A stretch of 64,000 bases of DNA from assembly GCA_017390475.1 (NCBI GenBank), contig JAFPBO010000018.1:186001-250000 (forward strand), written 5' to 3'. Numbering within the stretch: the stretch's first letter is position 1; each line of letters opens with the position of its first letter. Below the pieces are notes generated by a model, which searched no databases, was not told the origin of the DNA, and saw nothing but the letters and a program-made list of their open reading frames with translations. Below are positions 15,634 through 26,261 of the stretch, one piece after another. This DNA comes from Loktanella sp. (GTDB lineage Bacteria; Pseudomonadota; Alphaproteobacteria; Rhodobacterales; Rhodobacteraceae). A program made the translations under genes and the position numbers.

Positions 15634-16125
15634 TTAGCTCAATTCCGCCAGCAAGGTTTCCCCGGCAGAGATTTCGCATTGGCCGGGACCGGCCTCTTCG
15701 TTGAGGATCGTGACCACGCCGTTGTCGACCAGCATCGAATAGCGCTTGGACCGGTTCACGAAACCCACCGGCGGGGCGCTGAAATCCAGCCCGATGGCGG
15801 TGGTGAATGTGCTTTCGGGATCGGCCAGCATGGTGATGCCGGTCGCTGTCGCGCCGGTGCTTTCGCCCCAGGCTTTCATTACGAAAGGATCGTTGACCGA
15901 CACGCAGATGATTTCATCCACGCCTTTGGCTTTGAAATCATCGAACGTGTTCATGAAGCTTGGCACATGGGCCGTGGTGCAGGTGCCTGTGAAAGCGCCG
16001 GGCAGGCCGAAAATCACGACCTTGCGGTCTTTCAGCTTGTCGGAAAGCGTGACGGGTTCCGGCCCGTTGTCGCCCATTTGCAGGAAAGTCGCGTCTGGTA
16101 GTGTATCGCCTGTCTTGATTGTCAT
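15634..16125 (-). CDS. peroxiredoxin (Prx5/AhpE-like, glutathione/glutaredoxin type)
   Basis: Prx5-subfamily thiol peroxidase of 163 residues reducing hydrogen and alkyl peroxides in the cytoplasm. The peroxidatic cysteine sits in PGAFTGTCTTAHVPSF, where the usual motif reads PGAFTPTC, so Pro is replaced by Gly before Thr-Cys. KVVIFGLPGAF, ICVSVNDPFVMKAW and LADPESTFTTAIGL are typical. The start at ATG 16125 has AGGGG eight bases upstream. It is divergent from the flavoprotein gene at 16202. The family is secure. Confidence 0.92.
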   Translation of the reverse strand: MTIKTGDTLPDATFLQMGDNGPEPVTLSDKLKDRKVVIFGLPGAFTGTCTTAHVPSFMNTFDDFKAKGVDEIICVSVNDPFVMKAWGESTGATATGITMLADPESTFTTAIGLDFSAPPVGFVNRSKRYSMLVDNGVVTILNEEAGPGQCEISAGETLLAELS

Positions 16126-16201
16126 GGCTATCGCCCCTTCTTCGCGTTGTGTCGCCGAAGGCTTCCCATATAGAGTGCCGCAAAACAAGTAGGGGAATGT
16201 C

Positions 16202-17416
16202 ATGACGCATGTTGTGGTGGTGGGTGCCGGGCAGGCAGGTGCATCGCTGGTGGCGAAATTGCGCGCCGAGGGCTTTGGCGGTGCGATCACGCTGATCGGT
16301 GCCGAAAAGGTCCCGCCCTATCAGCGCCCACCCCTGTCAAAGGCCTATTTGCTGGGCGATCTGGCGCAGGAACGGCTGTATCTGCGGCCTGTCGAGTTTT
16401 ACGCCGATCAGGATATTGCGCTGCGTCTGGATACCCGTGTGGTGGCGATTGATCCTGCCGCCCGGACCATCACCCTGACGGGCGAGGAATTCCTGCCATA
16501 TGACGCGCTTGTGTTGACCACCGGCGCGCAGCCGCGGACCTTGCCTGCGGCAATTGGTGGTATGCTGGACGGGGTCTATGCGATGCGCGATCTGGCGGAT
16601 GCCGATGCGATGGCCCCGGAACTGGTGGCCGGGCGGCAGGTGCTGATCATCGGCGGCGGCTATATCGGGCTGGAGGCAGCGGCGGTTGCCGCCAAACGCG
16701 GGCTGCAGGTGACTCTGGTCGAGATGGCGGACCGGATTTTGCAGCGGGTCGCAGCACCGCAGACATCGGATTACTTCCGCTCCCTGCACCAATCGCATGG
16801 AGTGACGATCCGCGAAGGTGTCGGGTTGGACCGGCTGCTGGGCGATGACCGCGTCACCGGCGCAAGGCTGACCGATGGCAGCGAACTGGCAGCGGATTTC
16901 GCGATTGTCGGCGTGGGCATCACGCCTGCGACGATCCTTGCGGATAGCGCCGGTCTGCATGTGGACAATGGCATCACGACCGATGCCTATGGCCGCACCT
17001 CGGACCCGCATATCTGGGCGGCGGGGGATTGTGCGTCAACGCTGTTTCACGGCCATCGCATCCGGCTGGAAAGCGTCGGCAATGCGATTGATCAGGCAGA
17101 GGCTGTGGCGCTGAATATCATGGGCCGCGACCTGCCTTATCAGCCGAAACCATGGTTCTGGTCGGATCAATATGATTGCAAATTGCAGATCGCCGGGCTG
17201 AACACTGGCTATACGGATGTTTATACCCGCCCCGGCGATGCGCCGGGCGTGCAATCGCATTGGTACTATCGCAGCACTGATCTTGTGGCGGTCGATGCGA
17301 TGAACGACCCTCGCAATTACATGATCGGTAAGCGCCTGATCGAGGCGGGGCGCAGTCCTGATCCCGCGCTGATCATCGATCCTGCGACCGATATGATGGC
17401 GCTGCTGCGCGGATGA
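16202..17416 (+). CDS. FAD-dependent NAD(P)H oxidoreductase, ferredoxin/putidaredoxin-reductase type
   Basis: Pyridine nucleotide-disulfide-type flavoprotein of 404 residues, resembling rubredoxin, rhodocoxin and putidaredoxin reductases. The N-terminal FAD motif VVVGAGQAGASL, PPYQRPPLSKAYLLGD, the NAD(P) motif LIIGGGYIGLEAAAVAAKRG and the second FAD motif DPHIWAAGDCAS are present. The C-terminal domain includes PWFWSDQYDCKLQIAG. It likely passes electrons from NAD(P)H to a ferredoxin, but no ferredoxin or P450 is next door. It overlaps rsmD by ATGA. Confidence 0.9.
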   Translation: MTHVVVVGAGQAGASLVAKLRAEGFGGAITLIGAEKVPPYQRPPLSKAYLLGDLAQERLYLRPVEFYADQDIALRLDTRVVAIDPAARTITLTGEEFLPYDALVLTTGAQPRTLPAAIGGMLDGVYAMRDLADADAMAPELVAGRQVLIIGGGYIGLEAAAVAAKRGLQVTLVEMADRILQRVAAPQTSDYFRSLHQSHGVTIREGVGLDRLLGDDRVTGARLTDGSELAADFAIVGVGITPATILADSAGLHVDNGITTDAYGRTSDPHIWAAGDCASTLFHGHRIRLESVGNAIDQAEAVALNIMGRDLPYQPKPWFWSDQYDCKLQIAGLNTGYTDVYTRPGDAPGVQSHWYYRSTDLVAVDAMNDPRNYMIGKRLIEAGRSPDPALIIDPATDMMALLRG

Positions 17417-17979
17417 GGATCATCGCAGGCACACATCGCGGCACGCAGCTTGCCGATGTCGGCAAAGGCGACGCCGCCGCCCATCTGCGCCCGACCAGCG
17501 ACCGGGTGCGCGAAAGCCTGTTCAACGTGCTGCAAGGCGGGCGCTATGGCGATCCGTTGCGCGGGGCGCGGGTGCTGGATCTGTTCGCAGGCACGGGTGC
17601 CTTGGGGTTGGAAGCCTTATCGCGCGGCGCGGTACACGCAACATTCGTGGATAACGGCACCGTAGCGCAACGCCTGATCCGCGCCAATATTGCAAAACTG
17701 CGCCGCGAAGGTGACACTAGGTTGATCACGACCAGTACCCTTGCTCTGCCACCCGCCGCGAAAGCCTGTGATCTTGTGTTCATGGACCCGCCCTATGGTG
17801 CCGGACTAGGGCTTACTGCGCTGGAGGTGGCGCTGCGCGAAGGCTGGATCAGCCCAGCGGCGCTGATCGTCTGGGAAGAGGCCCGCGGCCAGGTCGCGCC
17901 ACCGGGATTTACTGTCGCCGATCAACGCCGCTATGGCGAAACCTGGGTCACCCTGCTACGCCGCGATCAGGCCGGTTGA
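17413..17979 (+). CDS. rsmD: 16S rRNA (guanine(966)-N(2))-methyltransferase
   Basis: RsmD, 188 residues, methylates G966 of 16S rRNA. It starts with the family's MRIIAGTHRGTQL and LRPTSDRVRESLFNVL. The SAM-binding motif LDLFAGTGALGLEALSRGA and the catalytic DPPY motif (LVFMDPPYGAG) are intact. The ATG overlaps the flavoprotein stop (ATGA). The 3' end overlaps the convergent ispE gene by 13 bases. Confidence 0.95.
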   Translation: MRIIAGTHRGTQLADVGKGDAAAHLRPTSDRVRESLFNVLQGGRYGDPLRGARVLDLFAGTGALGLEALSRGAVHATFVDNGTVAQRLIRANIAKLRREGDTRLITTSTLALPPAAKACDLVFMDPPYGAGLGLTALEVALREGWISPAALIVWEEARGQVAPPGFTVADQRRYGETWVTLLRRDQAG

Positions 17980-18833
17980 AGCAAAGCAGCCGGGGCTACC
18001 CACCAACTCATATGTGCCACTTGCATGACGCGCGCGACCTGACGGGCGGTGGCCATATCCTTGACCAGTCCGAAACAGGTTGCCCCTGACCCCGACATCC
18101 CGGCGAAACTGACGGCGGGTTGGGCCTGCAAAGCACTGATCGCCTCGGTAATCGCCGGAGCGATCTTTTGTGCAGGTGTCTGCAGATCGTTGCGTTGCCC
18201 GGCAAGCCAAGCGGCGAAACCGTCGTAATCAAGACCGGCGGGCAGGTCATCCATCGCATCACCATCATGGTCTGCCAGTGCTTTGAACACTTCGGCAGTG
18301 GGAACTTCGACCGGCGGTCTGACCAGCACCAGCGCGCAATCGGGAAGGCGTGGCACGGTGGATAGGGTATCTCCGATCCCCGACATCCGCGCCGGTGCAG
18401 GTGCCTGCAGGCAAACCGGCAGATCAGCGCCCAAGGCGACAACCTCTGGCGCATGGGCAGGCAGCGGGGCGACGTTCCAAAGCTCTGCCAGCATCGCCAG
18501 CGTCAGCGCGGCATCGGATGACCCACTGCCGATCCCGGCGGCATGCGGCAGATGCTTTTCCAAGGTCAGGGCCGCGCCCAGTTCCACGCCGCGCGCCTGC
18601 TGCAGGGCAAGCGCGGCGCGCATCATCAGATTGTTGTCATCTGTCGGCACGCCCGGCGAAAACGGGCCACTGACGCTAATCCGCAAGGCAGGTGCAATTG
18701 TCGCGCCAAGCTGGTCACAGACGTCGGCAAATACCACCAGAGAATCCAGCAGATGATAGCCATCATCACGCTGCCCGGTGACATGCAGGGTCAGATTGAC
18801 CTTGGCGGGGGCTGTGGCTTTAATCGTCGCCAC
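17967..18833 (-). CDS. ispE: 4-diphosphocytidyl-2-C-methyl-D-erythritol kinase
   Basis: GHMP kinase of the MEP isoprenoid pathway, 288 residues, phosphorylating CDP-methylerythritol. It begins ATAPAKVNLTLHVTGQRDDGYH. The ATP-binding glycine-rich loop LPHAAGIGSGSSDAALTLAM and the C-terminal SFAGMSGSGATCFGL are intact. The start is GTG at 18833, with AAGG upstream, overlapping the end of the TPR gene by 14 bases; a longer frame adds unrelated sequence. Confidence 0.94.
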   Translation of the reverse strand: MATIKATAPAKVNLTLHVTGQRDDGYHLLDSLVVFADVCDQLGATIAPALRISVSGPFSPGVPTDDNNLMMRAALALQQARGVELGAALTLEKHLPHAAGIGSGSSDAALTLAMLAELWNVAPLPAHAPEVVALGADLPVCLQAPAPARMSGIGDTLSTVPRLPDCALVLVRPPVEVPTAEVFKALADHDGDAMDDLPAGLDYDGFAAWLAGQRNDLQTPAQKIAPAITEAISALQAQPAVSFAGMSGSGATCFGLVKDMATARQVARVMQVAHMSWWVAPAALLQPA

Positions 18834-20511
18834 GGGCAACCTTGATCGGATCTGCGCCTTCGTCCTGCAAAACGACGTCCAGCCCGCGCGAAAGCTTGTC
18901 ACGGATGCGCCGGGCCTCTGTCTCTTCTGGATCGAATGACAGGGCACGCTGCCATTGAAACCGCGCCTCGATCACGCGGCCAACAGCCCAATAGGCATCG
19001 CCCAGATGGTCGTTGATCACCGGATCGACAGGTTCCAGCGATGCGGCTTCTTCCAGATAACCTACTGCTTCTTCATACTGACCCAGACGGAAAAGAACCC
19101 AGCCAAGTGAATCGACGATGGCCCCATTGTCAGGCCGGGCCGCCACGGCAGTCTGGATCATCTCAAGCGCCTCATCCAGTTTTTCGCCGCGTTCGACCAG
19201 CGAATAACCCAGATAATTCAGAACTTGCGGGTGATCGGGTTGCAGGGCAAGGGCGGCGCGAAAATCAGCCTCTGCCTCGGGCCAGAGGTCAAGCTGGTGA
19301 TTGGCTATGGCCCGGGTGTAATAGACGACCCATCTGGCCGGGGCATTTTCGGCGTAAAGCTCCAACGCGCGGGTATAGGCTGCTTTGGCATCTTCCATCC
19401 GTCCGGATTGGCGGAACAAATCGCCCTTGGTCGCAAAAACCTCTGCCGCGTCGGGATAAATACGCGACAGATTATCCAACACCTCTATCGCGCCATCACC
19501 TTTGCCCGCGGCGCGCAATACTTCGGCCCGGCCAATTTCAGCGGCAGAAAATGACGGGTCTTCGCGGGGCACGCTGGCATAGGCCGCATTGGCCAGCTCA
19601 TACTGTCCCAGACTTTCGAGCAGACCAGCCGTCATCAGCACAGCAGCCGTTTTTTCCGGGGCGAGATAGGTCGCTGCCCGCGCGAACAGCAAGGTATAAG
19701 CGTCAGGCGCGTCAGCCTGCACCAGCCCGGCCACCATAAAATACAAATCCGCCAAACCCGCGACCGGCGTTACCACTGCGGCATAGGGCACAGCGGCACC
19801 GGATTCGAGCGCGTCGCGCAATTGCTGCAAGCCGGGATCAAGCTGCACACCAAAAACGGCATCCAGCAAATTGATCGCATCGTCATTACGGTCGAGTTGG
19901 CTGAGAGTCTCGATATGTGCGACGGCGCTTTGACGGCTGTATTGCATGTTGCTGCGGCTGGAAAACAGCGCCTCTGCCCCGTCGAAATCACCGACAGAGG
20001 CCAATGCATAAGCCTTGTGGGTCAGACCGTAAACCGCAAGCCCATCCGCCTCTATCACCTGATCGAATTGGACCAGTGCGCGGCGGATATTGCCATTGCC
20101 CATATGTGCCCAAGCCTGCGTCAGACCATCGACCATCGGCCCGATTGATCGCCCACCTTCCAGCGCGTCAAAAATACCGTCCCAGTTACCGGCTTTCGCA
20201 TCAACAGCATTGATCGTCAGATCAGCGATCTGGCTGGCATGACGTTGATTGACGATATTGCGCGCCAGTACTTCAGCCTGATCAAACTGACCCAGTGCCA
20301 CATAGGATGACAAAGCATTTTCCAGCAAATAGGGGTTGCCAGGATCGGCCAGCAGCGCCTGCGTAAAGAACCGTGCCCCAGCGGCAAAGTCGTTGTCATG
20401 ACCCGCCTGACGCCCCGCCAGATAGGCACCGGCATCAGCTTGCGCGAGAACCGGCGCGCCAGTGGTCAGCATCATGGCGATCACGCCAGCAGACAGGGTT
20501 TTTCGCAGCAC
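18820..20511 (-). CDS. exported tetratricopeptide-repeat protein
   Basis: TPR protein of about 563 residues with an N-terminal signal-like segment (TLSAGVIAMMLTTGAPVLAQA), so probably periplasmic or membrane-associated. Repeated helical pairs run through the protein, clearest in the C-terminal third (YTRAIANHQLDLWPEAEADFRAAL; YLGYSLVERGEKLDEALEMI; DSLGWVLFRLGQYEEAVGYL). The start is uncertain: GTG at 20511 with AGGA upstream is preferred over TTG at 20544. It is coupled to ispE by a 14-base overlap, a recurring order in related genomes as far as I recall. It probably serves as a protein-interaction scaffold at the envelope. Confidence 0.88.
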   Translation of the reverse strand: MLRKTLSAGVIAMMLTTGAPVLAQADAGAYLAGRQAGHDNDFAAGARFFTQALLADPGNPYLLENALSSYVALGQFDQAEVLARNIVNQRHASQIADLTINAVDAKAGNWDGIFDALEGGRSIGPMVDGLTQAWAHMGNGNIRRALVQFDQVIEADGLAVYGLTHKAYALASVGDFDGAEALFSSRSNMQYSRQSAVAHIETLSQLDRNDDAINLLDAVFGVQLDPGLQQLRDALESGAAVPYAAVVTPVAGLADLYFMVAGLVQADAPDAYTLLFARAATYLAPEKTAAVLMTAGLLESLGQYELANAAYASVPREDPSFSAAEIGRAEVLRAAGKGDGAIEVLDNLSRIYPDAAEVFATKGDLFRQSGRMEDAKAAYTRALELYAENAPARWVVYYTRAIANHQLDLWPEAEADFRAALALQPDHPQVLNYLGYSLVERGEKLDEALEMIQTAVAARPDNGAIVDSLGWVLFRLGQYEEAVGYLEEAASLEPVDPVINDHLGDAYWAVGRVIEARFQWQRALSFDPEETEARRIRDKLSRGLDVVLQDEGADPIKVARGDD

Positions 20512-20630
20512 GGGTCCTACACACCTTTCGTCAGAGTCAATCAAAGGCTAGCGAGTCAGTGCGCGGCTTGCAAATGCGGCAAAGGGTCAACAGCGGATCA
20601 CTGCCAGACTTTTGGCCAAACACACAAACC

Positions 20631-20650
20631 GGCAGGCCCGAAAGCCTGCC
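20631..20650. terminator. possible terminator hairpin
   Basis: GGCAGGC, CCGAAA, GCCTGCC forms a 7-bp stem in the 200-base gap between two minus-strand genes. It may end transcription of the 20753-21259 gene. The minus-strand continuation GGTTTGTGTGTTTGG is only T-rich, not a clean T-run. Confidence 0.35.
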
Positions 20651-20752
20651 TGTCCGCCCGCCCACTGCCCGGCTGCGCCTTTTTTCACGGCGCTTTGCGT
20701 TGCAACGACCTTAGGCGACGAAGTGATTCGCAGTCAAGTCAATGATTCGCTC

Positions 20753-21259
20753 TTAGCTGGTTGGCGCGTAGATTTCGCAGATCGGGCTGACCGGGGTCGG
20801 GCTGACCAGAAACGGGGTTTCGGGCGGCATCCCGCTTTCTTCGATCCAGACCCCGTTGAGGCAGAAATCCTGCGCGTAATTGCCCAGATTGAACCCGAAC
20901 CCCGGATTGCCGCAATCATCGGCATTCCCACCCGCATTCCAAGCCTGGCTGACCCCCAGCCCCACTTGGTCAGGTGTATAGAAAAATCCGCCCGAAGGGT
21001 CGAAATGCAAAAGCCAAGGGGTGGTGTCGTCACGCATCGACAGGTCCCATTTGCCGATAAGCGCGCCATCCAGGTAACCTGCGATGCGGAAATCCGTTAC
21101 CTCATCTTCCGTGATCAGGGGCCGCGACATGGCGGCAGGGTTCACGCTCATCTGGCCAGTCATGGTGTAACCATTGGCACCTTCCCAGCAGAAGTAGAAA
21201 TCCACCGCATGAGCCTGCGTGCCAGCCAGTGCCAGAGCGGCGACAAAACCTTTGATCAT
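20753..21259 (-). CDS. secreted hypothetical protein
   Basis: A 168-residue protein with a signal peptide (MIKGFVAALALAGTQAHA). The mature part is aromatic-rich with four cysteines (FYFCWEGANGY, NADDCGNPG, YAQDFCLNGVW, SPICEIYAP), so it is likely periplasmic with disulfides. It may fold as a beta-sandwich lipid- or sugar-binding domain, but I recognise no family. Its ATG overlaps the folC stop (ATGA), suggesting translation from the accD-folC transcript. Confidence 0.75.
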   Translation of the reverse strand: MIKGFVAALALAGTQAHAVDFYFCWEGANGYTMTGQMSVNPAAMSRPLITEDEVTDFRIAGYLDGALIGKWDLSMRDDTTPWLLHFDPSGGFFYTPDQVGLGVSQAWNAGGNADDCGNPGFGFNLGNYAQDFCLNGVWIEESGMPPETPFLVSPTPVSPICEIYAPTS

Positions 21260-22530
21260 GGTGTATTCTCCCTGATGACATGGCCCGCCAGATAAAGCGA
21301 TCCGCAGATCAGGATGCGGGCTTGTGGGGTGGTGCTGCGGATAGCAGTGATCGCGTCCTGCACATTGGGGGCGGTGGTAGCGGGCAATCCGACAGCAGCT
21401 GCGATGCGCGCGGTCTCTTCTGCCGGGATCGTTGCAGCCTCGCCGGGGATCGACACGGCAGTCAGGCTTTCGGCGATTTCCGCCAAAGGGCGCAGATAGC
21501 CCGCAATATCCTTTGTATTGAGCATGCCGCAGATCAAATGTGTGGGACGTGCGTTCTGCATGCGCAATGTCGCCGCCAGCGCCAGACCGGCGGCAGGGTT
21601 ATGCCCGCCATCCAGCCAGAGTTCCGCCGGGGCCGCCAGATCGACCAGCGCACCTTTGGTCAGCTTTTCCATCCGGGCAGGCCAATAGGCGCGGGTGACA
21701 GCCGCCTCGCAAGCCGCCTCATCCGTGCCCAGATAGCGCAGGGCGGCAATCGCGCTACCTGCATTCATTACCTGATGCGGACCGCGCAGATTGGGCAAGG
21801 GCAGGTCCAGCAGGCCGTGATCGTCCTGATAGATGAGCCGCTCACGCTCGGCACTGACGTGCCAATGCTGACCATAGGCCAGCAGCGGCGCGCCGATCCG
21901 GTTGGCGATGCTTTCGATCACTTCCATGCTTTCGGCATGTTGCGGGCCGACGACGCAGGGCACGCCACGCTTGATGACCCCGGCCTTTTCGCCCGCAATC
22001 GCCGCCAGCGTGTCGCCGAGGTAGCTTTGATGGTCAAGATCAACCGGGGTAATGATCGTCAGCGCAGGTTCAGCGATCACATTGGTCGCATCCAGCCGTC
22101 CGCCAAGTCCGACCTCCAGCAAGGTATAATCCGCAGGCGTTTCCGCAAAGGCCAACATTGCCGCAACCGTCGTGATCTCGAAATAGGTAATCGGATCAGG
22201 GCCATTGGCGTGATAGCAACGGTCCAGCACATCAGTCAGGGCCGGTTCTGAAATCAGATCGCCCGCCAGCCTGATCCTTTCGTGGAACCGTGCCAGATGC
22301 GGCGATGTATAGGCATGTACTTTGCTGCCACCCTGTTCCAGACCGGCGCGGATCATCGCCTGCGTCGACCCTTTGCCATTGGTGCCCGCGACATGGATAA
22401 CCGGGGGCAACCGGTTTTGTGGATCGTCCATGGCCGCCAAAAGACGCCAGACCCGGTCCAGCGTCAGATCAATGACCTTGGGGTGCAGCGCCATCATCCG
22501 CGCGAGAATCGCGTCTGATGCCTGGGTCAC
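21256..22530 (-). CDS. folC: bifunctional folylpolyglutamate synthase / dihydrofolate synthase
   Basis: FolC, 424 residues, adds glutamate to dihydropteroate and folates. The Mur-ligase-type P-loop HVAGTNGKGSTQAMIRA, HAYTSPHLARFHERIRL, LLEVGLGGRLDATNVI and ITPVDLDHQSYLGDTLAAIAGEKAGVIK are all canonical. The start is GTG at 22530, directly after the accD stop (TAAGTG). accD-folC adjacency is common in many bacteria. It overlaps the secreted protein gene by four bases. Confidence 0.95.
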   Translation of the reverse strand: MTQASDAILARMMALHPKVIDLTLDRVWRLLAAMDDPQNRLPPVIHVAGTNGKGSTQAMIRAGLEQGGSKVHAYTSPHLARFHERIRLAGDLISEPALTDVLDRCYHANGPDPITYFEITTVAAMLAFAETPADYTLLEVGLGGRLDATNVIAEPALTIITPVDLDHQSYLGDTLAAIAGEKAGVIKRGVPCVVGPQHAESMEVIESIANRIGAPLLAYGQHWHVSAERERLIYQDDHGLLDLPLPNLRGPHQVMNAGSAIAALRYLGTDEAACEAAVTRAYWPARMEKLTKGALVDLAAPAELWLDGGHNPAAGLALAATLRMQNARPTHLICGMLNTKDIAGYLRPLAEIAESLTAVSIPGEAATIPAEETARIAAAVGLPATTAPNVQDAITAIRSTTPQARILICGSLYLAGHVIRENTP

Positions 22531-23457
22531 TTAATTGGCTTCCGCAATCGGTACGGCTGTGGGTTCAGGTTCCGGCGCGGGGGCGGGCAGATCGCCTTTG
22601 ACCGGCGGCGGTTGCTTGGTCAGCAGACGGATGATCGTGACCAATTCGTCTTTCAGATCGGTGCGTTTGGTCACGCGGTCGAGCATGCCATGATCCAGCA
22701 GGTATTCCGCACGCTGGAATCCTTCGGGCAATTTTTCGCCAATAGTCTGTTCGATCACCCGTGCGCCGGCAAAGCCGATCAGCGCATTGGGTTCCGCGAT
22801 CTGCACATCGCCCAACATGGCGTAGGATGCCGTCACGCCGCCCGTGGTCGGATGGGTCAGCACGACAATATAGGGCAGTCCCGCCTCTTTCAGCATCTGC
22901 ACGGCGATGGTGGTACGCGGCATCTGCATCAGGCCAAGGATACCTTCCTGCATCCGCGCGCCACCGGCGGCGGAAAACAGGATCAAGGGGCGTTTGAGGT
23001 CAATCGCGCGCTGCGCCGCCGCGACAATCGCATTGCCGACATACATCGACATTGATCCGCCCATGAAGGAAAAATCCTGCACCGCGACGACAACGCCGGT
23101 GCGGCCCATATCGCCTTCGGCGACGAGCATCGCGTCTTTTTCGCCGGTTTTCTTGCGGGCTTCCTTGATCCGGTCGGTATATTTCTTCTGATCGCGGAAA
23201 TGCAGCGGATCGGCGACAGGGTCGGGCACCGCGACTTCGGTGAAGACACCGCCATCGAACAAGGATGTCAGCCGTTCGCGCGCGCCGATGGCCATATGAT
23301 GGTCGCAATTGGTGCAGACGTTCAGATTATCGGCCAGTTCGCGGTGGAACAGCATGGTCCCGCATTCGGAACATTTGGTCCACAGATTCTCGGGGACTTC
23401 GCGGCGCGAGAACAACGAATTGATCGTTGGGCGAACGTAATTGGTGATCCAGTTCAT
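22531..23457 (-). CDS. accD: acetyl-CoA carboxylase carboxyltransferase subunit beta
   Basis: Beta subunit of the carboxyltransferase that makes malonyl-CoA for fatty acid synthesis, 308 residues. An N-terminal zinc ribbon [20 protein letters not shown] and CTNC (Cys-x2-Cys twice) precedes the crotonase-fold domain with [19 protein letters not shown] and [15 protein letters not shown]. The C-terminus has a Pro/Glu/Ala-rich tail. It is translated just ahead of folC. Confidence 0.96.
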   Translation of the reverse strand: MNWITNYVRPTINSLFSRREVPENLWTKCSECGTMLFHRELADNLNVCTNCDHHMAIGARERLTSLFDGGVFTEVAVPDPVADPLHFRDQKKYTDRIKEARKKTGEKDAMLVAEGDMGRTGVVVAVQDFSFMGGSMSMYVGNAIVAAAQRAIDLKRPLILFSAAGGARMQEGILGLMQMPRTTIAVQMLKEAGLPYIVVLTHPTTGGVTASYAMLGDVQIAEPNALIGFAGARVIEQTIGEKLPEGFQRAEYLLDHGMLDRVTKRTDLKDELVTIIRLLTKQPPPVKGDLPAPAPEPEPTAVPIAEAN

Positions 23458-23511
23458 AGGCGACCTTTTGGTTGACCCTTGTCAGATATGACCATGCGGC
23501 AGAAAATGCAA

Positions 23512-24417
23512 TCAACGCCTGATCGCGATCCGCGCCGCCAGCCACATGACAAGCACCGACACGATCATCGTCACCCCGTAAAGGATCATCCACGGGTCCA
23601 GCAATGTCTGCAGCGCATAATCGAAAGCCTGCGGATCTTCGTAGGGGTATAGGAAAAGCGCCAGCCCGGACGCAGGCCAGCCCTGCACCCCGTAAAGCAG
23701 CAGCGCAAAGGCGTTATTGGCCAGATGCAGCCCGATGGCCGCCCCCAGATTGCCGGTGCGCGCGGTCAGATCGGCGCAGGCAAGCCCCAGCAACCCGGCC
23801 CAGACCGCCCAGATCACCCCGTCAGACGGGCCATTGCCATTCCAGTAATGCACAAGCCCAAACAGAGCAGACGGGATCACCATCCAGACCATTCGCGATG
23901 ACGACAGGCAGGCCAGTTGTTGCTGCAGATAACCGCGAAAGAAAATCTCTTCCGTGCCGACCTGCACCAGCAGGGCTAGCAAGGCCAAGGGCAGTAACAG
24001 CGTCCAACTGGTGATATTGCGGACCTCTGCAAAGTCATCAAGCCGGCCCCAAGGCGGCAGCAGTTCAATCGCCAGCAGCACCAGCCCCACGCCCCATGCC
24101 ACCCGTTTCAGATCGGCCCATGCCGCCGTACGATCCCCGATCAGCGACCAGAACCCCCGCCGGTGCAGCAAATGCAACAACCCCACCAACCCCAGCGCAG
24201 CAAAGCCAAAGCTGTAGAATTGCGCCAGCGTGCCGAATGCGCTGGTACCCTCATAAAAGGCATCAGCGGCTTTGGATGGCAGGAAAAGCACAAAGATTGC
24301 AGGCGACATCTCGAAGAGCAGATCGACCAGAAAGACAACGATCAGCACCCGCCAGATATCCCGCATCGGCCATGCAGGACGGATAAATGAAGCATGGGCG
24401 CGGTAAGGATCGTTCAT
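23512..24417 (-). CDS. CPBP family intramembrane metalloprotease (CAAX protease-like)
   Basis: Multi-pass membrane protein of 301 residues with about eight hydrophobic segments. The ABI/CPBP motifs are present: EEIFFRG (motif 1, Glu-Glu-x3-Arg), FGLVHYWNG (motif 2, Phe-x3-His) and [10 protein letters not shown] (motif 3, His). These would bind the catalytic metal within the membrane. Substrate unknown. It is transcribed divergently from ilvD and lies 54 bases upstream of accD on the same strand. Confidence 0.88.
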   Translation of the reverse strand: MNDPYRAHASFIRPAWPMRDIWRVLIVVFLVDLLFEMSPAIFVLFLPSKAADAFYEGTSAFGTLAQFYSFGFAALGLVGLLHLLHRRGFWSLIGDRTAAWADLKRVAWGVGLVLLAIELLPPWGRLDDFAEVRNITSWTLLLPLALLALLVQVGTEEIFFRGYLQQQLACLSSSRMVWMVIPSALFGLVHYWNGNGPSDGVIWAVWAGLLGLACADLTARTGNLGAAIGLHLANNAFALLLYGVQGWPASGLALFLYPYEDPQAFDYALQTLLDPWMILYGVTMIVSVLVMWLAARIAIRR

Positions 24418-24523
24418 GTGCCTGTTTAGGCAGGCAACCGCGATCCCCGCAACGCATGTTTCGCGCTTGTGTCACTGCCACCCATTATTTAGACCTTCTC
24501 CAACAGTTTCCGGGAGAGAAGTG

Positions 24524-26257
24524 ATGTCTAACAACCGTGTCGATAAATCCAGATTACCCAGCCGCCATGTGACCGAAGGCCCGTCGCGCGCGCCGCACCG
24601 GTCCTATTTCTATGCCATGGGTCTGGATGAAGAAGCGATTGCCCAGCCTTGGGTCGGCGTCGCCACTTGCTGGAACGAAGCGGCACCTTGCAACATTTCG
24701 CTGAATCGCCAGGCCCAAGCGGTCAAGCTGGGCGTGAAAAAGGGCATGGGCACGCCCCGCGAATTCACCACGATCACTGTGACCGACGGGATCGCGATGG
24801 GCCATGAAGGGATGCGGTCCTCGCTCGCCTCGCGCGAAGCCATTGCCGATACGGTCGAGCTGACAATGCGCGGCCATTGCTATGACGCGCTGGTTGGCCT
24901 TGCCGGTTGCGACAAATCCTTGCCCGGTATGATGATGGCGATGGTCCGGCTGAACGTGCCATCTGTCTTCATCTATGGCGGATCGATCCTGCCGGGCCGG
25001 TTGAACGGCAAAGACGTGACCGTACAGGATGTGTTCGAGGCCGTGGGCCAACATCAGGCCGGCAATATGACCGATGCCGAGCTGGAAATTCTTGAACGCG
25101 TCGCCTGTCCATCCGCTGGTGCCTGTGGTGGCCAGTTCACCGCCAACACCATGGCCTGCGTGTCAGAGGCGATTGGTCTGGCGCTTATGAATTCATCCGG
25201 CGCGCCTGCGCCTTACGAATCGCGCGACCAATATGGCGTGGCCTCGGGCGAAGCGGTGATGAACCTGATCGCCAAGAACATCCGCGCCCGCGATATCGTC
25301 ACACGCAAATCGCTGGAAAATGCTGCGCGCATCGTCGCCTGCACCGGCGGGTCCACCAATGCCGGTCTGCACCTGCCTGCCATCGCGGCAGAGGCCGGGA
25401 TTGATTTCGACCTGTCCGATGTCTGCGACATTTTCCGCGACACGCCTTATTTCGTCGATCTGAAACCGGGCGGCAAATATGTGGCGAAGGACCTGTATGA
25501 GGCTGGCGGCGTGCCTGTCGTGCTGAAAGAACTGCGCAAGGCCGGGCTGATCCATGAGGATTGCATGACCGCCTCTGGCCGGGTCATCGGCGAAGAACTC
25601 GACATGATCAAAGGCGAGGCGGATAACCGCGTCATCTATTCCGTCGAAAACCCGATTACCAAAACCGGCGGCGTTGTCGGTCTGAAAGGCAATCTGGCCC
25701 CTGACGGTGCGATCGTCAAAGTTGCTGGCATGTCGGAAGAAGAACAGGTTTTCACCGGCCCTGCCCGCGTGTTCGAATGCGAAGAAGACGCGTTCGAGGC
25801 GGTAAAAGCGCGCAAATACGAAGAAGGCGAAGTGCTGGTCATCCGCAACGAAGGCCCCGCAGGCGGCCCCGGCATGCGTGAAATGCTGTCCACCACGGCC
25901 GCCCTGTCCGGTCAGGGCATGGGCAAAAAGGTGGCGCTGATCACGGACGGCCGGTTCTCGGGTGCCACACGCGGGTTCTGCGTCGGTCACGTCGGGCCAG
26001 AGGCGGCACAGGGTGGTCCTATCGCCTTGCTCAAGGATGGTGACATGATCACGCTGAATGCGCGGACTGGTGAACTTTCGGTCGATCTGACCGATGCCGA
26101 ACTGGAAGAACGCCGCGCCAATTGGAAAGGCCCGCGCGAAACGATCTATGCATCCGGTGCCTTGTGGAAATACGCGCAGCTGGTCGGGTCCACCCGGCTG
26201 GGCGCGCTGACCCATCCCGGCGCGAAAAGCGAAAAACACATCTATATGGATTTGTAA
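24524..26257 (+). CDS. ilvD: dihydroxy-acid dehydratase
   Basis: IlvD, 577 residues, dehydrates dihydroxy-acids in valine, leucine and isoleucine synthesis; it carries an iron-sulfur cluster. Cluster cysteines lie in [27 protein letters not shown] and [21 protein letters not shown]. The C-terminal signature [22 protein letters not shown] is intact. The ATG at 24524 has GGGAGAG upstream; the open frame before it is not conserved. The region up to 24417 is the promoter area shared with the divergent CPBP protease. Confidence 0.96.
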   Translation: MSNNRVDKSRLPSRHVTEGPSRAPHRSYFYAMGLDEEAIAQPWVGVATCWNEAAPCNISLNRQAQAVKLGVKKGMGTPREFTTITVTDGIAMGHEGMRSSLASREAIADTVELTMRGHCYDALVGLAGCDKSLPGMMMAMVRLNVPSVFIYGGSILPGRLNGKDVTVQDVFEAVGQHQAGNMTDAELEILERVACPSAGACGGQFTANTMACVSEAIGLALMNSSGAPAPYESRDQYGVASGEAVMNLIAKNIRARDIVTRKSLENAARIVACTGGSTNAGLHLPAIAAEAGIDFDLSDVCDIFRDTPYFVDLKPGGKYVAKDLYEAGGVPVVLKELRKAGLIHEDCMTASGRVIGEELDMIKGEADNRVIYSVENPITKTGGVVGLKGNLAPDGAIVKVAGMSEEEQVFTGPARVFECEEDAFEAVKARKYEEGEVLVIRNEGPAGGPGMREMLSTTAALSGQGMGKKVALITDGRFSGATRGFCVGHVGPEAAQGGPIALLKDGDMITLNARTGELSVDLTDAELEERRANWKGPRETIYASGALWKYAQLVGSTRLGALTHPGAKSEKHIYMDL

Positions 26258-26261
26258 GACG